A stretch of DNA of 64,000 bases from Chersky-840 sp035532735. Its GTDB lineage: Bacteria > Actinomycetota > Acidimicrobiia > Acidimicrobiales > UBA8190. The notes under the pieces are model-generated. The model saw nothing but the letters and a program-made list of their open reading frames with translations, was not told where the DNA came from and did not search any database. Made by a program: the position numbers and the translations under genes. Within the stretch, counting starts at the first letter, position 1; every line of letters begins with the position of its first letter. The stretch is taken from contig DATKQM010000013.1 of assembly GCA_035532735.1 (NCBI GenBank), forward strand, positions 62,001 through 126,000, in the 5' to 3' direction. Of the stretch, positions 8,300-17,365 are shown in pieces.

Positions 8300-10219
8300 A
8301 TGATCCACGCCGCCTATCTGATGCCGCTGTTGCCGCTCGCCGGCTTCGTCGTGCTCGCCGCCTTCGGGCGCCGGCTCGGCGACCCCTGGGCGGGCTGGCT
8401 CGGGACGGCCACGGTGGCGGGCTCGTTCGTCGTGGCCTGTGTCGTCTACGCCGGGCTCCTGGCCAAGGCGGCCCCGGCGCGGTCGTTTACCCAGGACCTC
8501 TTCACGTGGATCCCCGTGGGCGGGCTCCAGGTGCACGCCGCGCTGCTCATCGACCCCCTGTCGATGACGATGGCGTTGTTCGTCGCGGGGGTGAGCTCGC
8601 TCATCCACCTCTATTCGATCGGGTACATGAAGGGCGACAGCGACTATCCCAAGTTCTTCCTGTACCTGAACCTGTTCGTGGCCTCGATGCTGGTCCTGGT
8701 GCTCGGGAACAACCTGCTCTTCACCTTCGTGGGGTGGGAGGGCGTGGGGGTGTGCTCGTACTGGCTCATCTCGTTCTGGTTCGGGCGAGACAGCGCGGCC
8801 AGCGCGGGGAAGAAGGCCTTCCTCTACAACCGGCTGGCGGATGTGGGATTCCTCATCGCCGTGTTCCTGGTGTTCTCCAAGACCGGCACCCTCAATTACA
8901 CAGGGATCTTCGCCCACCTGTCGCTAATCGGCGGCGGGACGGGAACGGCCATCTGCCTGCTTCTCTTCGTGGCCGCGGTGGGGAAGTCGGCCCAGCTCCC
9001 GCTGTTCCCATGGCTGGCCGACGCCATGGAGGGCCCCACTCCGGTGTCGGCCCTCATCCACGCGGCGACCATGGTCACCGCCGGTGTGTATCTCATGTGT
9101 CGGATCAGCCCTGTGCTCACCCAGCACCACGTCGCCCAGCTGGTGGTGGCGTCGGTCGGAGCGGCCACGGCCTTCGTGGCCGCCACCATCGGGTGCGCGC
9201 AGCAGGACATCAAGAAGGTGCTCGCCTACTCCACGGTCTCGCAACTGGGGTACATGTTCCTGGCCGTGGGCACCGGGGCCTATGAGGCGGCCATCTTCCT
9301 CATGGTGGCGCACGCCTTCTTCAAGGCCCTGTTGTTCCTGGGGGCGGGGTCGGTCATCCACGGCCTGCACGACGAACAGGACCTCAAGGCGATGGGCAAC
9401 CTGCGCCGGTACATGAAGCTGACGTTCTTCACCTTCGGCATCGGCACGCTGGCCATCGCCGGGATCCCCCCGCTGTCGGGCTTCTTCGCCAAGGGCGAAA
9501 TCCTCGACAACGCCTATGCGCGCTACCCGGCGCTGTGGGCCATCGGCCTCGTGACCGCCGCGCTGACCGCCTACTACATGACCAGGTTGGTGTCCCTGGC
9601 CTTCTACGGCGACGACCGGTGGCGTCACGGCCCCGGTGGTGGCGCCGGTGCCGGTGACGGCGACGGCCATGGAGGGGGGGCCGAGCCCCACGAGTCACCC
9701 TGGGTGATGGCATTCCCGTTGGTGGTGCTGGCGGTGTTGGCCTTCTTCGGCGGGCTACTGCATCTCCCGTGGCATTCGAGCTGGAATCCCCTCAGCTGGT
9801 TGGGGCCTGTGTTCGGCGCCGGACAGTACGAGGCGCACCAGTCGACGGGGACGCAGTGGGCGCTCGGCATCGTCGACTCGGTGGTGGCCCTGGTCGGCCT
9901 CGGGGTGGCCTTCTCCTTGTGGTCGCGTCGGGCGGATCGGCCCGCGCTCGAGCCTGCGGTGTTGGAGCGGGCCTATTTCCTCGACGACATCTACGACGCC
10001 GTGATCGCCCGGCCCGGCCAGGCCTTCGCCCGGTTCTGCGCCACGGTGGTCGAGGTCAAGGTCATCGACGGTGCGGTCAACGGTGTGGGGAGGCTCACCC
10101 GGGTTGCGGGAGGCGGGCTGCGGCGGGTCCAGACGGGATATGTCCGGCAGTACGCGCTCGGCATCGTCTTGGGCACCGTGGTGCTCCTGGCCTGGATGCT
10201 TTCGAGGGCGGTGTCATGA
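8300..10219 (+). CDS. nuoL: NADH-quinone oxidoreductase subunit L (proton-pumping antiporter-like)
   Basis: NuoL is the distal antiporter-like subunit with a long lateral helix. The protein is 639 residues with many hydrophobic helices. Conserved parts include LFTFVGWEGVGVCSYWLISF, SAQLPLFPWLADAMEGPTPV with the pump lysine region, and STVSQLGYMFLAVGTG. A glycine, aspartate and histidine-rich insertion lies near residue 445 in the loop before helix 13. The amphipathic C-terminal helix is followed by a last membrane anchor. The stop overlaps the nuoM ATG by 4 bases. Confidence 0.96.
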   Translation: MIHAAYLMPLLPLAGFVVLAAFGRRLGDPWAGWLGTATVAGSFVVACVVYAGLLAKAAPARSFTQDLFTWIPVGGLQVHAALLIDPLSMTMALFVAGVSSLIHLYSIGYMKGDSDYPKFFLYLNLFVASMLVLVLGNNLLFTFVGWEGVGVCSYWLISFWFGRDSAASAGKKAFLYNRLADVGFLIAVFLVFSKTGTLNYTGIFAHLSLIGGGTGTAICLLLFVAAVGKSAQLPLFPWLADAMEGPTPVSALIHAATMVTAGVYLMCRISPVLTQHHVAQLVVASVGAATAFVAATIGCAQQDIKKVLAYSTVSQLGYMFLAVGTGAYEAAIFLMVAHAFFKALLFLGAGSVIHGLHDEQDLKAMGNLRRYMKLTFFTFGIGTLAIAGIPPLSGFFAKGEILDNAYARYPALWAIGLVTAALTAYYMTRLVSLAFYGDDRWRHGPGGGAGAGDGDGHGGGAEPHESPWVMAFPLVVLAVLAFFGGLLHLPWHSSWNPLSWLGPVFGAGQYEAHQSTGTQWALGIVDSVVALVGLGVAFSLWSRRADRPALEPAVLERAYFLDDIYDAVIARPGQAFARFCATVVEVKVIDGAVNGVGRLTRVAGGGLRRVQTGYVRQYALGIVLGTVVLLAWMLSRAVS

Positions 10220-11802
10220 CCCACGACACGGCCTTCCCGTTCCTCACCGTGTTGGTGCTGCTGCCTGCGGGCGCGGCCATCGTCGCCGCGCTCATCCCCG
10301 GGTCAGTGGGCGAGCGGGTCCAGCGCCGGGCCGTGTACGGCGTCGGGCTGGCCGGGTCGCTCGCCACCTTGGCCCTGGCGGTCACCATCGCGCTGCGGTA
10401 TCAGGCCGGCAACGGCGGGTACCGGCTCGTGAGCCAGCACGTGTGGGCCCAGGGGCTCGGGATCTCGTGGCACCTCGGCGTCGACGGCATCTCGGTCTTC
10501 CTCTTACTCATGGCCGCCATCCTGTTTCCTCTGGCGATCGTGGCCGGGAAGGTGCCGAGCCGGCCCCGGTCCTTCGTGGCCTGGATGCTCCTGCTCGAGG
10601 CGGGGTGCCTGGGGAGCTTCGTGTCGCTGGATCTGATCATGTTCTTCTTGTTCTTCGAGCTGACCCTCGTGCCGGTGTACTTCGTCATGACGGGCTGGGG
10701 TTTCGCGGGACGGGCCAACGCAGCCATCAAGTTTTTCGTCTACACGTTCTTGGGCTCGGCCTTCTTGTTGGTGGGGATCGTGGCTGTGGCCTTCATCCAC
10801 GAGCGGCAGACCGGGCATCTCACCTTCGACCTGGTGGCGCTCACCGCCACCCATCTCGGGCTGGCGTCGCAGGTGCTGTTGTTCCTCGCCTTCACCGCCG
10901 CCTTCGCCGTGAAGGCGCCGATCTTCCCCTTCCACACGTGGTCACCGGGCGCCTACGCCGAGTCGCCCACCGGCGGGGCGGTCATCCTGGCCGCGGTCAT
11001 GGCCAAGATGGGCACCTACGGCATCATCCGGTTCGACCTCAACTTGTTCCCCCGGGCCGTGGTCGACCTCGCCCCGCTGCTGCTCACCCTGGGCGTGATC
11101 GGGATCCTCTACGGGGCGGTCGTGGCCTGTGTCACGCGCGACATGAAGCGGCTGGTGGCGTACTCCTCGCTCAGCCACCTCGGGTTCGTGGTGCTCGGGA
11201 CCTTTGCGCTGACCACCCAAGGGGTCACCGGCGGCGTGCTGCAGATGGTCAACCACGGGCTCATCATCGCCGTGCTGTTCATCGTGATCGGGTGGATCTA
11301 CGAGCGGCGCAAGACCTGGCAGGTCAACGAATTGCGGGGGTTGCAGCGGGCCGCCCCGGTGTTGGCGGGCGTGTTCACCGTGGCCATGCTGGCCGCCATC
11401 GGGCTGCCCGGGCTCAACGGCTTCGTGGGCGAGTTCCTGGTCCTGGCCGGGACGTTCCTCTCCCATCGGTGGTGGGCGGTGGTCGCCACCGGCGGGGTGG
11501 TGCTGGCCGCGCTGTATCTCTTGTGGGCCTATCAGCAGGCGTTTCACCACGAGCCTGACGAGACCACGGCCTCGGTGCGCGACCTGTCGTGGCGGGAGAT
11601 CGCCGTGGTGGCACCGCTCATCGCCTTGATCCTGGTGCTCGGCGTCTATCCCAAACCCGTGCTCGACCGGATCACCCCGTCGGTGACGCGACTGGTCCAG
11701 CACGTGGAGACGACGACGGGCACCCACCAGCCGACGGTGGCGACCCAGGGCTCGCCACCGACGCGGGTCAGCAGCAGCGCCAGCCCGGGAAGGGTGCGGT
11801 GA
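10216..11802 (+). CDS. nuoM: NADH-quinone oxidoreductase subunit M (proton-pumping antiporter-like)
   Basis: NuoM is the middle antiporter-like subunit. With the ATG at 10216 (ATGA overlap with nuoL) it has 528 residues. Family segments are LFFELTLVPVYFVMTGWG with the helix-5 glutamate, KAPIFPFHTWSPGAYAESPT, and RLVAYSSLSHLGFVVLGTFA. The last 40 residues are serine, threonine and proline rich and probably cytoplasmic. A much longer in-frame opening reaches back into nuoL and is arginine and glycine rich, so I treat it as a shadow. The stop shares one base with the nuoN ATG. Confidence 0.96.
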   Translation: MTHDTAFPFLTVLVLLPAGAAIVAALIPGSVGERVQRRAVYGVGLAGSLATLALAVTIALRYQAGNGGYRLVSQHVWAQGLGISWHLGVDGISVFLLLMAAILFPLAIVAGKVPSRPRSFVAWMLLLEAGCLGSFVSLDLIMFFLFFELTLVPVYFVMTGWGFAGRANAAIKFFVYTFLGSAFLLVGIVAVAFIHERQTGHLTFDLVALTATHLGLASQVLLFLAFTAAFAVKAPIFPFHTWSPGAYAESPTGGAVILAAVMAKMGTYGIIRFDLNLFPRAVVDLAPLLLTLGVIGILYGAVVACVTRDMKRLVAYSSLSHLGFVVLGTFALTTQGVTGGVLQMVNHGLIIAVLFIVIGWIYERRKTWQVNELRGLQRAAPVLAGVFTVAMLAAIGLPGLNGFVGEFLVLAGTFLSHRWWAVVATGGVVLAALYLLWAYQQAFHHEPDETTASVRDLSWREIAVVAPLIALILVLGVYPKPVLDRITPSVTRLVQHVETTTGTHQPTVATQGSPPTRVSSSASPGRVR

Positions 11803-13427
11803 TGACCCCGATGGCGATGCTCGGCCTGACCGCTCCCAAGATCGCCTACCTGTCGATCCTCCCCGTGCTCGTCATGATGGGTGGGGCCGTCGCCATCCTG
11901 GCCGCCTCGTCCCTGCAGCGCCGGCGGATGGATCCCACCGTGGCCACGGTCATGGCGGTGATGACGACCCTCGCGGCGCTGTCGCTCTCGCTCGTGCAGT
12001 GGTTCGACGTCGCCAACCACGGGGCGCACGTCTCCATCGACGCGGCGGTGGTGGAGGACGGCTTCAGCTCGCTGGTGGCCGTGCTCGTGTCGTGCGCGGC
12101 CCTGCTCTCGGCGCTCGTCGCCGACGGGTGGATGCGGCGTGAGAAGGCCACGGGGCCGGAATTCCAGGCCCTCATGCTCCTCTCGGCCTCGGGGGCGATG
12201 ATCATGGGCGAGGCCAACGACCTCATCGTGGTCTTCTTGGGCCTCGAGATCCTGTCCATCGCCCTCTACGTGCTCGCCGCGATGAACGCCCGCCGGGCCG
12301 AGTCCGGCGAGGCCGCGCTCAAGTACTTCGTCCTCGGTGCGTTCTCCTCGGCGGTCTTCCTGTACGGGATCGCGCTCGTCTACGGGGCAACCGGATCCAC
12401 CAATCTCCCCCAGATCGCCGACTATCTCGCCCGGAACGTCTTGTTGCACAACGGGTTGCTCCTGGCCGGGATGGCGTTGCTGCTGGTGGGATTCGGGTTC
12501 AAGGTGGCGGCCGTGCCGTTCCATCTCTGGACTCCCGACGTCTACCAGGGGTCGCCCAGCCCGGCCACGGGCTTCATGGCGGCGGTGGCGAAGGCGGGTG
12601 GGTTCGCGGCCCTGCTGCGGGTGTTCGTCTCGTCGTTCGGGACGCTGCGGACCGACTGGCAGCCGGCGGTATGGGTGTTGGCGGCCATCACGTTGCTGCT
12701 GGGGGCGGCGGTCGCTCTGGCGCAGCGCGACATCAAGCGGATGCTCGCCTACTCGTCGATCAACCACGCCGGCTTCGTGCTGCTGGGTCTCCAGGTGGCC
12801 ACGGCGCGCGGCGTGGCGGGCTCGCTCTACTACCTCTTCACCTACACCTTCATGGTCATCGGGAGCTTCGCGGTGATCACGGTGATCGGGGGCGCCGGGG
12901 ACAAGGCCCATGACCTCGACCACTACAGGGGCCTGGCCGCTCGACGACCATGGCTGGCGGGCTCGTTGGGGGTCCTGCTCATGGCCCAGGCCGGCATCCC
13001 CTTCACCACGGGGTTCCTGGCCAAGTTGGAGGTGATCTCGGCGTCGGTCGGCGGCCGGTCGACGGCCCTGGCGGTCATCGCCATGGTCTCAGCCGCCATC
13101 GCGGCCTTCTTCTACCTGCGGGTCATCCTCCTCATGTACTCACCGGCGCCGGCGGTCACCACGGCCGCGGCCGAGTCGAACTCGTCGGTCTCGGTCGAGC
13201 CGGCCGGAGCCGGCGTCGGGGCGGGGCCGGCCGGCACCGAGGCGGCCGGCCCCGAGGCGGCCGGCACCCTCACCCTGGTCGAGATCTCTGAGGACCAGTC
13301 GCAGTCCCCGGTCAGCGCCACCACCATGGTCGCCATCGGGCTGTGCGTGGCGGTCACGGTGCTCTTCGGCTTGTGGCCGGCCCCGGTCGTGGACTTCGCC
13401 CACAAGGCCACGCTCCTGTTCACATAG
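11802..13427 (+). CDS. nuoN: NADH-quinone oxidoreductase subunit N (proton-pumping antiporter-like)
   Basis: NuoN is the antiporter-like subunit nearest the quinone arm; with the ATG at 11802 it has 541 residues. It shows LIVVFLGLEILSIALYVLAA with the helix-5 glutamate, KVAAVPFHLWTPDVYQGSP, and RMLAYSSINHAGFVLLGLQ. Between the penultimate and last helices there is a low-complexity insert of about 55 residues (alanine, glycine, glutamate, serine), similar in character to the inserts in NuoJ and NuoL. It is the last nuo gene in the operon. Confidence 0.95.
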   Translation: MTPMAMLGLTAPKIAYLSILPVLVMMGGAVAILAASSLQRRRMDPTVATVMAVMTTLAALSLSLVQWFDVANHGAHVSIDAAVVEDGFSSLVAVLVSCAALLSALVADGWMRREKATGPEFQALMLLSASGAMIMGEANDLIVVFLGLEILSIALYVLAAMNARRAESGEAALKYFVLGAFSSAVFLYGIALVYGATGSTNLPQIADYLARNVLLHNGLLLAGMALLLVGFGFKVAAVPFHLWTPDVYQGSPSPATGFMAAVAKAGGFAALLRVFVSSFGTLRTDWQPAVWVLAAITLLLGAAVALAQRDIKRMLAYSSINHAGFVLLGLQVATARGVAGSLYYLFTYTFMVIGSFAVITVIGGAGDKAHDLDHYRGLAARRPWLAGSLGVLLMAQAGIPFTTGFLAKLEVISASVGGRSTALAVIAMVSAAIAAFFYLRVILLMYSPAPAVTTAAAESNSSVSVEPAGAGVGAGPAGTEAAGPEAAGTLTLVEISEDQSQSPVSATTMVAIGLCVAVTVLFGLWPAPVVDFAHKATLLFT

Positions 13428-13443
13428 GGCGTCGGGCCCGGCA

Positions 13444-13464
13444 GCGGCCCCCCAGGGGGTCCGC
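13444..13464 (+). terminator. Possible hairpin after nuoN
   Basis: A GC-rich inverted repeat (gcggccccc paired with gggggtccgc, one bulge and a very short loop) lies 16 bp after the nuoN stop. It has no following T-run, so its role as a terminator is only suggested by position. The 100-bp gap to the EAL gene shows nothing else I recognise. Confidence 0.3.
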
Positions 13465-13527
13465 GCTCAAGAAGCACCGGCGGCCCGCCGATGTCATTTG
13501 GGTGAACGCGTGGACCCGGCGGGCGTG

Positions 13528-14676
13528 ATGAGAGCACGACCTGAACTTGGTCTGGACGGCCAGCCTGAGCTCGTCTTCCAGCCCGCGGTCGATCTCGCCA
13601 CCGGCCGATTGCTCGGCTTCGAGGCCTTCCTGCGCTGGAACGACCCCGATCTCGGCCCCATCCCGCCCAGCGTGCTCATCCCCTGGGCCGAGGCCAACGG
13701 CCACATGGTGGAGCTCAACGCCTGGGTGCTGTCCGAAGCCTGTGCCGCGGCTGTCAGCTGGCAGTCGGACCTCCAGCTGGCGGTCAACTGTTCGGTCTTC
13801 CAGCTCCGCCAGCGCGAGGCGGCCTCGGCGGCCGCGGCGGCCATCGAGGAGTCGGGCATCAACCCCGACCGACTCACCATCGAGATCACCGAGACCAGCG
13901 TGACCGACGCCGGCGCGGCGGCCGATCTGCATGCCATGTCGCGGTTGGGGATCCAGCTCACCGTCGACGACATCGGGTCGGACTGGTCGACCATCGACAG
14001 CCTCCAGCAGTTTTCCATCAACACCATGAAGATCGACGGGTCGCTCATCGAGGGCCTGGGCGACACCGGCGGGGTGAGCCGGGCCATGGTGGAGACGATC
14101 GTGCACGTGAGCCACTCGCTCGGTATCTGCACCGTGGCCGAGAGCGTGGAGACCGCCCAACAGGTGAAGATCCTGCGCGAGCTCGGAGCCGATGTGGGCC
14201 AGGGCTACTTCTTCGCCAAGCCCCTGGCCGTGGAAGACGCCCTCATGCTCACGACGATGGACCCGCTCCCGGTCTTCCCCCTCACCGAACTGGGTGAGTT
14301 CGGCGTGGAAGGTGCCGGCCATGAGGGTACTGGTCAAGACGAGCCCGGGCGCGAGAGCCTCGGGCGTGTCGATGCCAAACGCCACGAGGACTTTCACCAC
14401 GACCACAGCCGCGGCGACGCAATTCGCGACGATGGCGGGGTCGACGATGAGGGGCCCGAGTCTGTCGGCGACGAGACCGACGCCTCGCGCTATGGCCGGT
14501 CGGGCATGGCGGCCGAGGTCATCGGTGCGCTCGACGACGTGGCCGAGCCCGACGCCGAAGGCGACGGTCGGGAGTACGTCGTGAGCGACGACATGCACGT
14601 CGAGGCCAACGACCTCTCGCTCGTCTCCAAGCGGGGCCGGCTCCTGGCCTCGTTCCGCAAGGGAAAATCTGCCTGA
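13528..14676 (+). CDS. EAL-domain protein, possible cyclic-di-GMP phosphodiesterase
   Basis: A single EAL domain spans roughly residues 5-260, with no GGDEF, sensory or membrane part. Expected metal and catalytic positions are largely present: the EAL glutamate (as FEAFLRW), the asparagine in LAVNCS, the glutamate in IEITET, the lysine in KIDGS, the glutamate in AESVET, and QGYFFAKPL. The loop-6 motif, normally DDFGTG, reads DDIGSD, which may lower activity. The C-terminal 110 residues are acidic and low-complexity. I use the ATG at 13528; in-frame GTG (13510) and TTG (13498) starts would add up to 10 residues. It lies 100 bp after nuoN on the same strand. Confidence 0.8.
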   Translation: MRARPELGLDGQPELVFQPAVDLATGRLLGFEAFLRWNDPDLGPIPPSVLIPWAEANGHMVELNAWVLSEACAAAVSWQSDLQLAVNCSVFQLRQREAASAAAAAIEESGINPDRLTIEITETSVTDAGAAADLHAMSRLGIQLTVDDIGSDWSTIDSLQQFSINTMKIDGSLIEGLGDTGGVSRAMVETIVHVSHSLGICTVAESVETAQQVKILRELGADVGQGYFFAKPLAVEDALMLTTMDPLPVFPLTELGEFGVEGAGHEGTGQDEPGRESLGRVDAKRHEDFHHDHSRGDAIRDDGGVDDEGPESVGDETDASRYGRSGMAAEVIGALDDVAEPDAEGDGREYVVSDDMHVEANDLSLVSKRGRLLASFRKGKSA

Positions 14677-14698
14677 CCGGCTCTCCGCTTGACCGGCC

Positions 14699-16228
14699 CT
14701 AGAGAGGATCCAAGCCGGTGACGCCGTTGTCGGCGATGTCGGGCGTCCATGCCGTTCCGTTCCAGTAGCGGGCCTGATGGCGTCGCACCGGGTCGGCGAA
14801 CCACCCTGGCCCCATCACCGGTTGCGCCGGTGGCGATGACGGGGGCGGAGCGCCTCCGCCCTGGCCGGGCGTCTCGAACGTCGGTGGCGGACCGGTGACC
14901 GAGCTGGTCGCGCTCACCGCAGCTGCCACCGACTCGCGTCGGCGCGCCCCTCGGCTGTGCGAGGCCAGCTCCTCGATCAGGCGGTCGGCCTCGTCGACGG
15001 GACGGTCCCGGAATTTCGCCCCCACCCGCCTGCCCGGAACATCCACGTGCACGGTGGCAAGGCCGAGAGCGCGCTGGACCGGGCCCTGGACGCGGCGGAT
15101 GCTCTGGGCCTTGTCGAGTGGTACCCAGCACGTGACCTTCTGGACCCGGCCCGTGACTGCCACGGCCAATGTCTCGTCATGGCCGGCGGCGAGGAAGTGG
15201 TAGCTGAGCGGCGCCTTGAGACGCGCCCGGGTGGGTGCCCTGGACCGAGGAGGCTCGATCGGGCCGACCACGACGCGACGAAGGTAGTCCGCGGTCTGGT
15301 GCGACCCCACCGGGAGCAGGGACTTGGTGACCCGTCCGGTGCCACCGGTGCGGCCGTGTCCGGGCACACCGGCCAGGTCGACCTCGAGCCGGCACCAACC
15401 GAAGAGGCGCCACCACAACGGCTCGATCTGTCGGACTGCCTGCACCCGGCGGATCGGGATGGTCTCCGACACCGTGCTGAGCAGGCCGCGCCGCACCCGG
15501 ATGCCGTCGGGCGCCACCGCCACGGTGAAGCGGTACTGCTCGTTGAACCGGCGCCAGATCCCCTGGCCGATGCCCACGAGGTACACGAGCAGTGATCCCG
15601 CCAAGGCGGCCGCGGCGGTGGTCGAGACCGTCGTCACCGCGATGAGCGCGGCCACGAAGACCACGGCTCCCGCCGTGCTCGCCGAGACGAGCACGGATCC
15701 GAGGAGTCGACCGGGAGGGACCACCGCCACCGGATGCTCGCCGGGCTCGGGGACGGACTGGTCGAGGCCGTGGTGCGTGGCCAGGAGTCGGGCGCGCAGG
15801 TCCGCGGCCACCGGCGCGGACAGATACGACAGGTGGTGGGCCGACTTGGCGCCGGCCACGCGGATACGGAGCTCGGCCAAGCCGAAGACCCGCGCCACGA
15901 AGGGCTCGACCAGGTCCACGGCCTGGATCCGGGCCACGGGGAGCTGCTGGGAGTCGCGCCGCACGAGCCCCGTCTCGATCCGCAGGGTGGCGCCGTCGAA
16001 GGCCCACCGGGTCACCAACCAGTGGACGACGCCGAACACCACACCCACGACGACGAGCACCAACCAGACGAGGTCCTGGGGGCCGACGCCGTGTGCATGG
16101 TTCCCCCGGTTGATCGTCGAGAACCCGACCAGCACGACGAGCGGCACGAGCCCCCGTGCGCCGCGCACCACAGGAGACAACGGGTGCAGACGCTGCCACC
16201 CGACGACGACGGTGCCGTCGCCGCTCAC
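14699..16228 (-). CDS. Membrane PH-domain (YdbT-like, bPH2) protein with DUF2510 tail
   Basis: This 508-residue protein has hydrophobic pairs near residues 24-75 and again near 170-215, each followed by a bacterial PH-like segment: RIETGLVRRDSQQLPVARIQ and IRVRRGLLSTVSETIPIRRV, with a third near residue 345. That is the layout of the YdbT/DUF304 family. The C-terminus carries a DUF2510 motif, GPGWFADPVRRHQARYWNG followed by TAW, common in actinobacterial membrane proteins. The gene overlaps the next upstream gene, a shorter PH protein, by 4 bases, as in the ydbS-ydbT pair of Bacillus. Molecular function is not known from sequence. Confidence 0.85.
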   Translation of the reverse strand: MSGDGTVVVGWQRLHPLSPVVRGARGLVPLVVLVGFSTINRGNHAHGVGPQDLVWLVLVVVGVVFGVVHWLVTRWAFDGATLRIETGLVRRDSQQLPVARIQAVDLVEPFVARVFGLAELRIRVAGAKSAHHLSYLSAPVAADLRARLLATHHGLDQSVPEPGEHPVAVVPPGRLLGSVLVSASTAGAVVFVAALIAVTTVSTTAAAALAGSLLVYLVGIGQGIWRRFNEQYRFTVAVAPDGIRVRRGLLSTVSETIPIRRVQAVRQIEPLWWRLFGWCRLEVDLAGVPGHGRTGGTGRVTKSLLPVGSHQTADYLRRVVVGPIEPPRSRAPTRARLKAPLSYHFLAAGHDETLAVAVTGRVQKVTCWVPLDKAQSIRRVQGPVQRALGLATVHVDVPGRRVGAKFRDRPVDEADRLIEELASHSRGARRRESVAAAVSATSSVTGPPPTFETPGQGGGAPPPSSPPAQPVMGPGWFADPVRRHQARYWNGTAWTPDIADNGVTGLDPL

Positions 16229-16704
16229 AGACCGGCGGCTTTGGCCTCGCCCAGTGCGGCCAGGCGGTCGCGCAGTCGTGCGGCCTCGACGGGCTCGAGC
16301 CCCGGGATGCGAGCGTCACTGGCGGCCGCCGCGGTGTGGAGCTTCACCGTGGCCAGTCCGAACAGGCGCTCCACGGGTCCGGTCGTGATCTCGACGAATT
16401 GCATCCGGCCGTAGGGCACCACCGACAACCGCTGGACCATGACGCCGCGTCGGACCTCGAGGTCCTCGGCTCGTTCGAGGTATCCCCAGGCTCGGAACCG
16501 GTTATGGACGAACCACCACGCGCCGGCACCGCACAACGCCACGGCGACGATCGTGATCAACGCCACCGGTGCGCTCCCCTCTGCCCACGCCACCGAGCCG
16601 GTGGTCGCGGCGAGGACCGCAGTGATGACCGCGATCTCGGTGACCCGCATCTTCATCAGGGTCGGAGACAGCGGAGTCCACCCTGGCGAAGCGGTGTTCG
16701 TCAC
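16225..16704 (-). CDS. Small membrane PH-domain (YdbS-like) protein
   Basis: The protein has 159 residues, with two hydrophobic helices (about residues 22-66) followed by one PH-like domain containing DLEVRRGVMVQRLSVVPYGR and VERLFGLATVKLHTAAAA. This matches the shorter member of the two-gene PH-domain pair. Its stop overlaps the start of the longer PH protein by 4 bases, indicating coexpression. The start is an ATG 9 bp downstream of the upstream GNAT gene's stop. Confidence 0.85.
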   Translation of the reverse strand: MTNTASPGWTPLSPTLMKMRVTEIAVITAVLAATTGSVAWAEGSAPVALITIVAVALCGAGAWWFVHNRFRAWGYLERAEDLEVRRGVMVQRLSVVPYGRMQFVEITTGPVERLFGLATVKLHTAAAASDARIPGLEPVEAARLRDRLAALGEAKAAGL

Positions 16705-16713
16705 GATCCCACC

Positions 16714-17286
16714 TTATGTCGAGGTGTTCGATGGGTCGGGCACGGCGATGACATAGCGGACGTCGGTGGCCACGAAGGCACCCCAGTCGTGCACCTTTGT
16801 GGTGCCGTCAGGTCGCCAGCCCCGGCGTTCGTAGAACCGTCGGGCCCGAGCGTTGGTCCCGAGGACCCAGAGCATGGCGGTGCTGTAATGCGCCGCGCCC
16901 AGCGCGACCAGGGCAGCACTCATAAGGAGGTCGGCTCCACCTGACCCGAAGGCGGCGGGTTCGAGGTAGAAGGTGACGACCTCTCCCACGGTGTCGACGC
17001 CGGGTGCGTTGCCGAGGTCGTCGTCGCGCGTCGGACCGAACGAGACGAACCCGGTGACAGGGCCCTCGCTCGCGTCGGGCTGGGCCGGACCGAGCAGGAC
17101 GATGACACCGCCACGGGGCCAGGCCGACGTGGCGAGGGTTTCTTCCCAAACCCCGATGCGGTCCTGCGCGTCCAGCGCGTCGAGATAGGACTGGGGGATC
17201 AGTCCCCGGTAGGCGCCCTTCCACGACCGGACATAGACGCCCGCGATGGACGAGGCGTCCTCGGGGCCGGCTCGTCGGATCCGCAC
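16714..17286 (-). CDS. GNAT-family N-acetyltransferase
   Basis: A 190-residue acetyltransferase of the GCN5-related fold. The N-terminus IRRAGPEDASSIAGVYVRSW is the typical beta1-alpha1 opening. The acetyl-CoA loop is seen as LEPAAFGSGGADLLMSAAL, slightly relaxed from the usual R/QxxGxG/A, and the final ARRFYERRGWRPDG is the classic C-terminal GNAT motif. The substrate cannot be inferred. It is the first gene of a tight minus-strand group with the two PH-domain genes. Confidence 0.85.
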   Translation of the reverse strand: MRIRRAGPEDASSIAGVYVRSWKGAYRGLIPQSYLDALDAQDRIGVWEETLATSAWPRGGVIVLLGPAQPDASEGPVTGFVSFGPTRDDDLGNAPGVDTVGEVVTFYLEPAAFGSGGADLLMSAALVALGAAHYSTAMLWVLGTNARARRFYERRGWRPDGTTKVHDWGAFVATDVRYVIAVPDPSNTST

Positions 17287-17330
17287 GCACCATGTCTACC
17301 GCCCCCCATCGGGGGTTCGGTGACCCGGCC

Positions 17331-17365
17331 CAAACGCGCTCAGGCGCGCTCAGGCGCGCTTAGGC
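17331..17365. repeat. 10-bp tandem repeat at the 3' end of the MprF-like gene
   Basis: Three to four copies of a ca(g/a)gcgcgct-type decamer run head to tail (17331-17340, 17341-17350, 17351-17360, then a partial copy). The repeat spans the stop codon of the minus-strand gene that ends at 17350. Confidence 0.7.
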
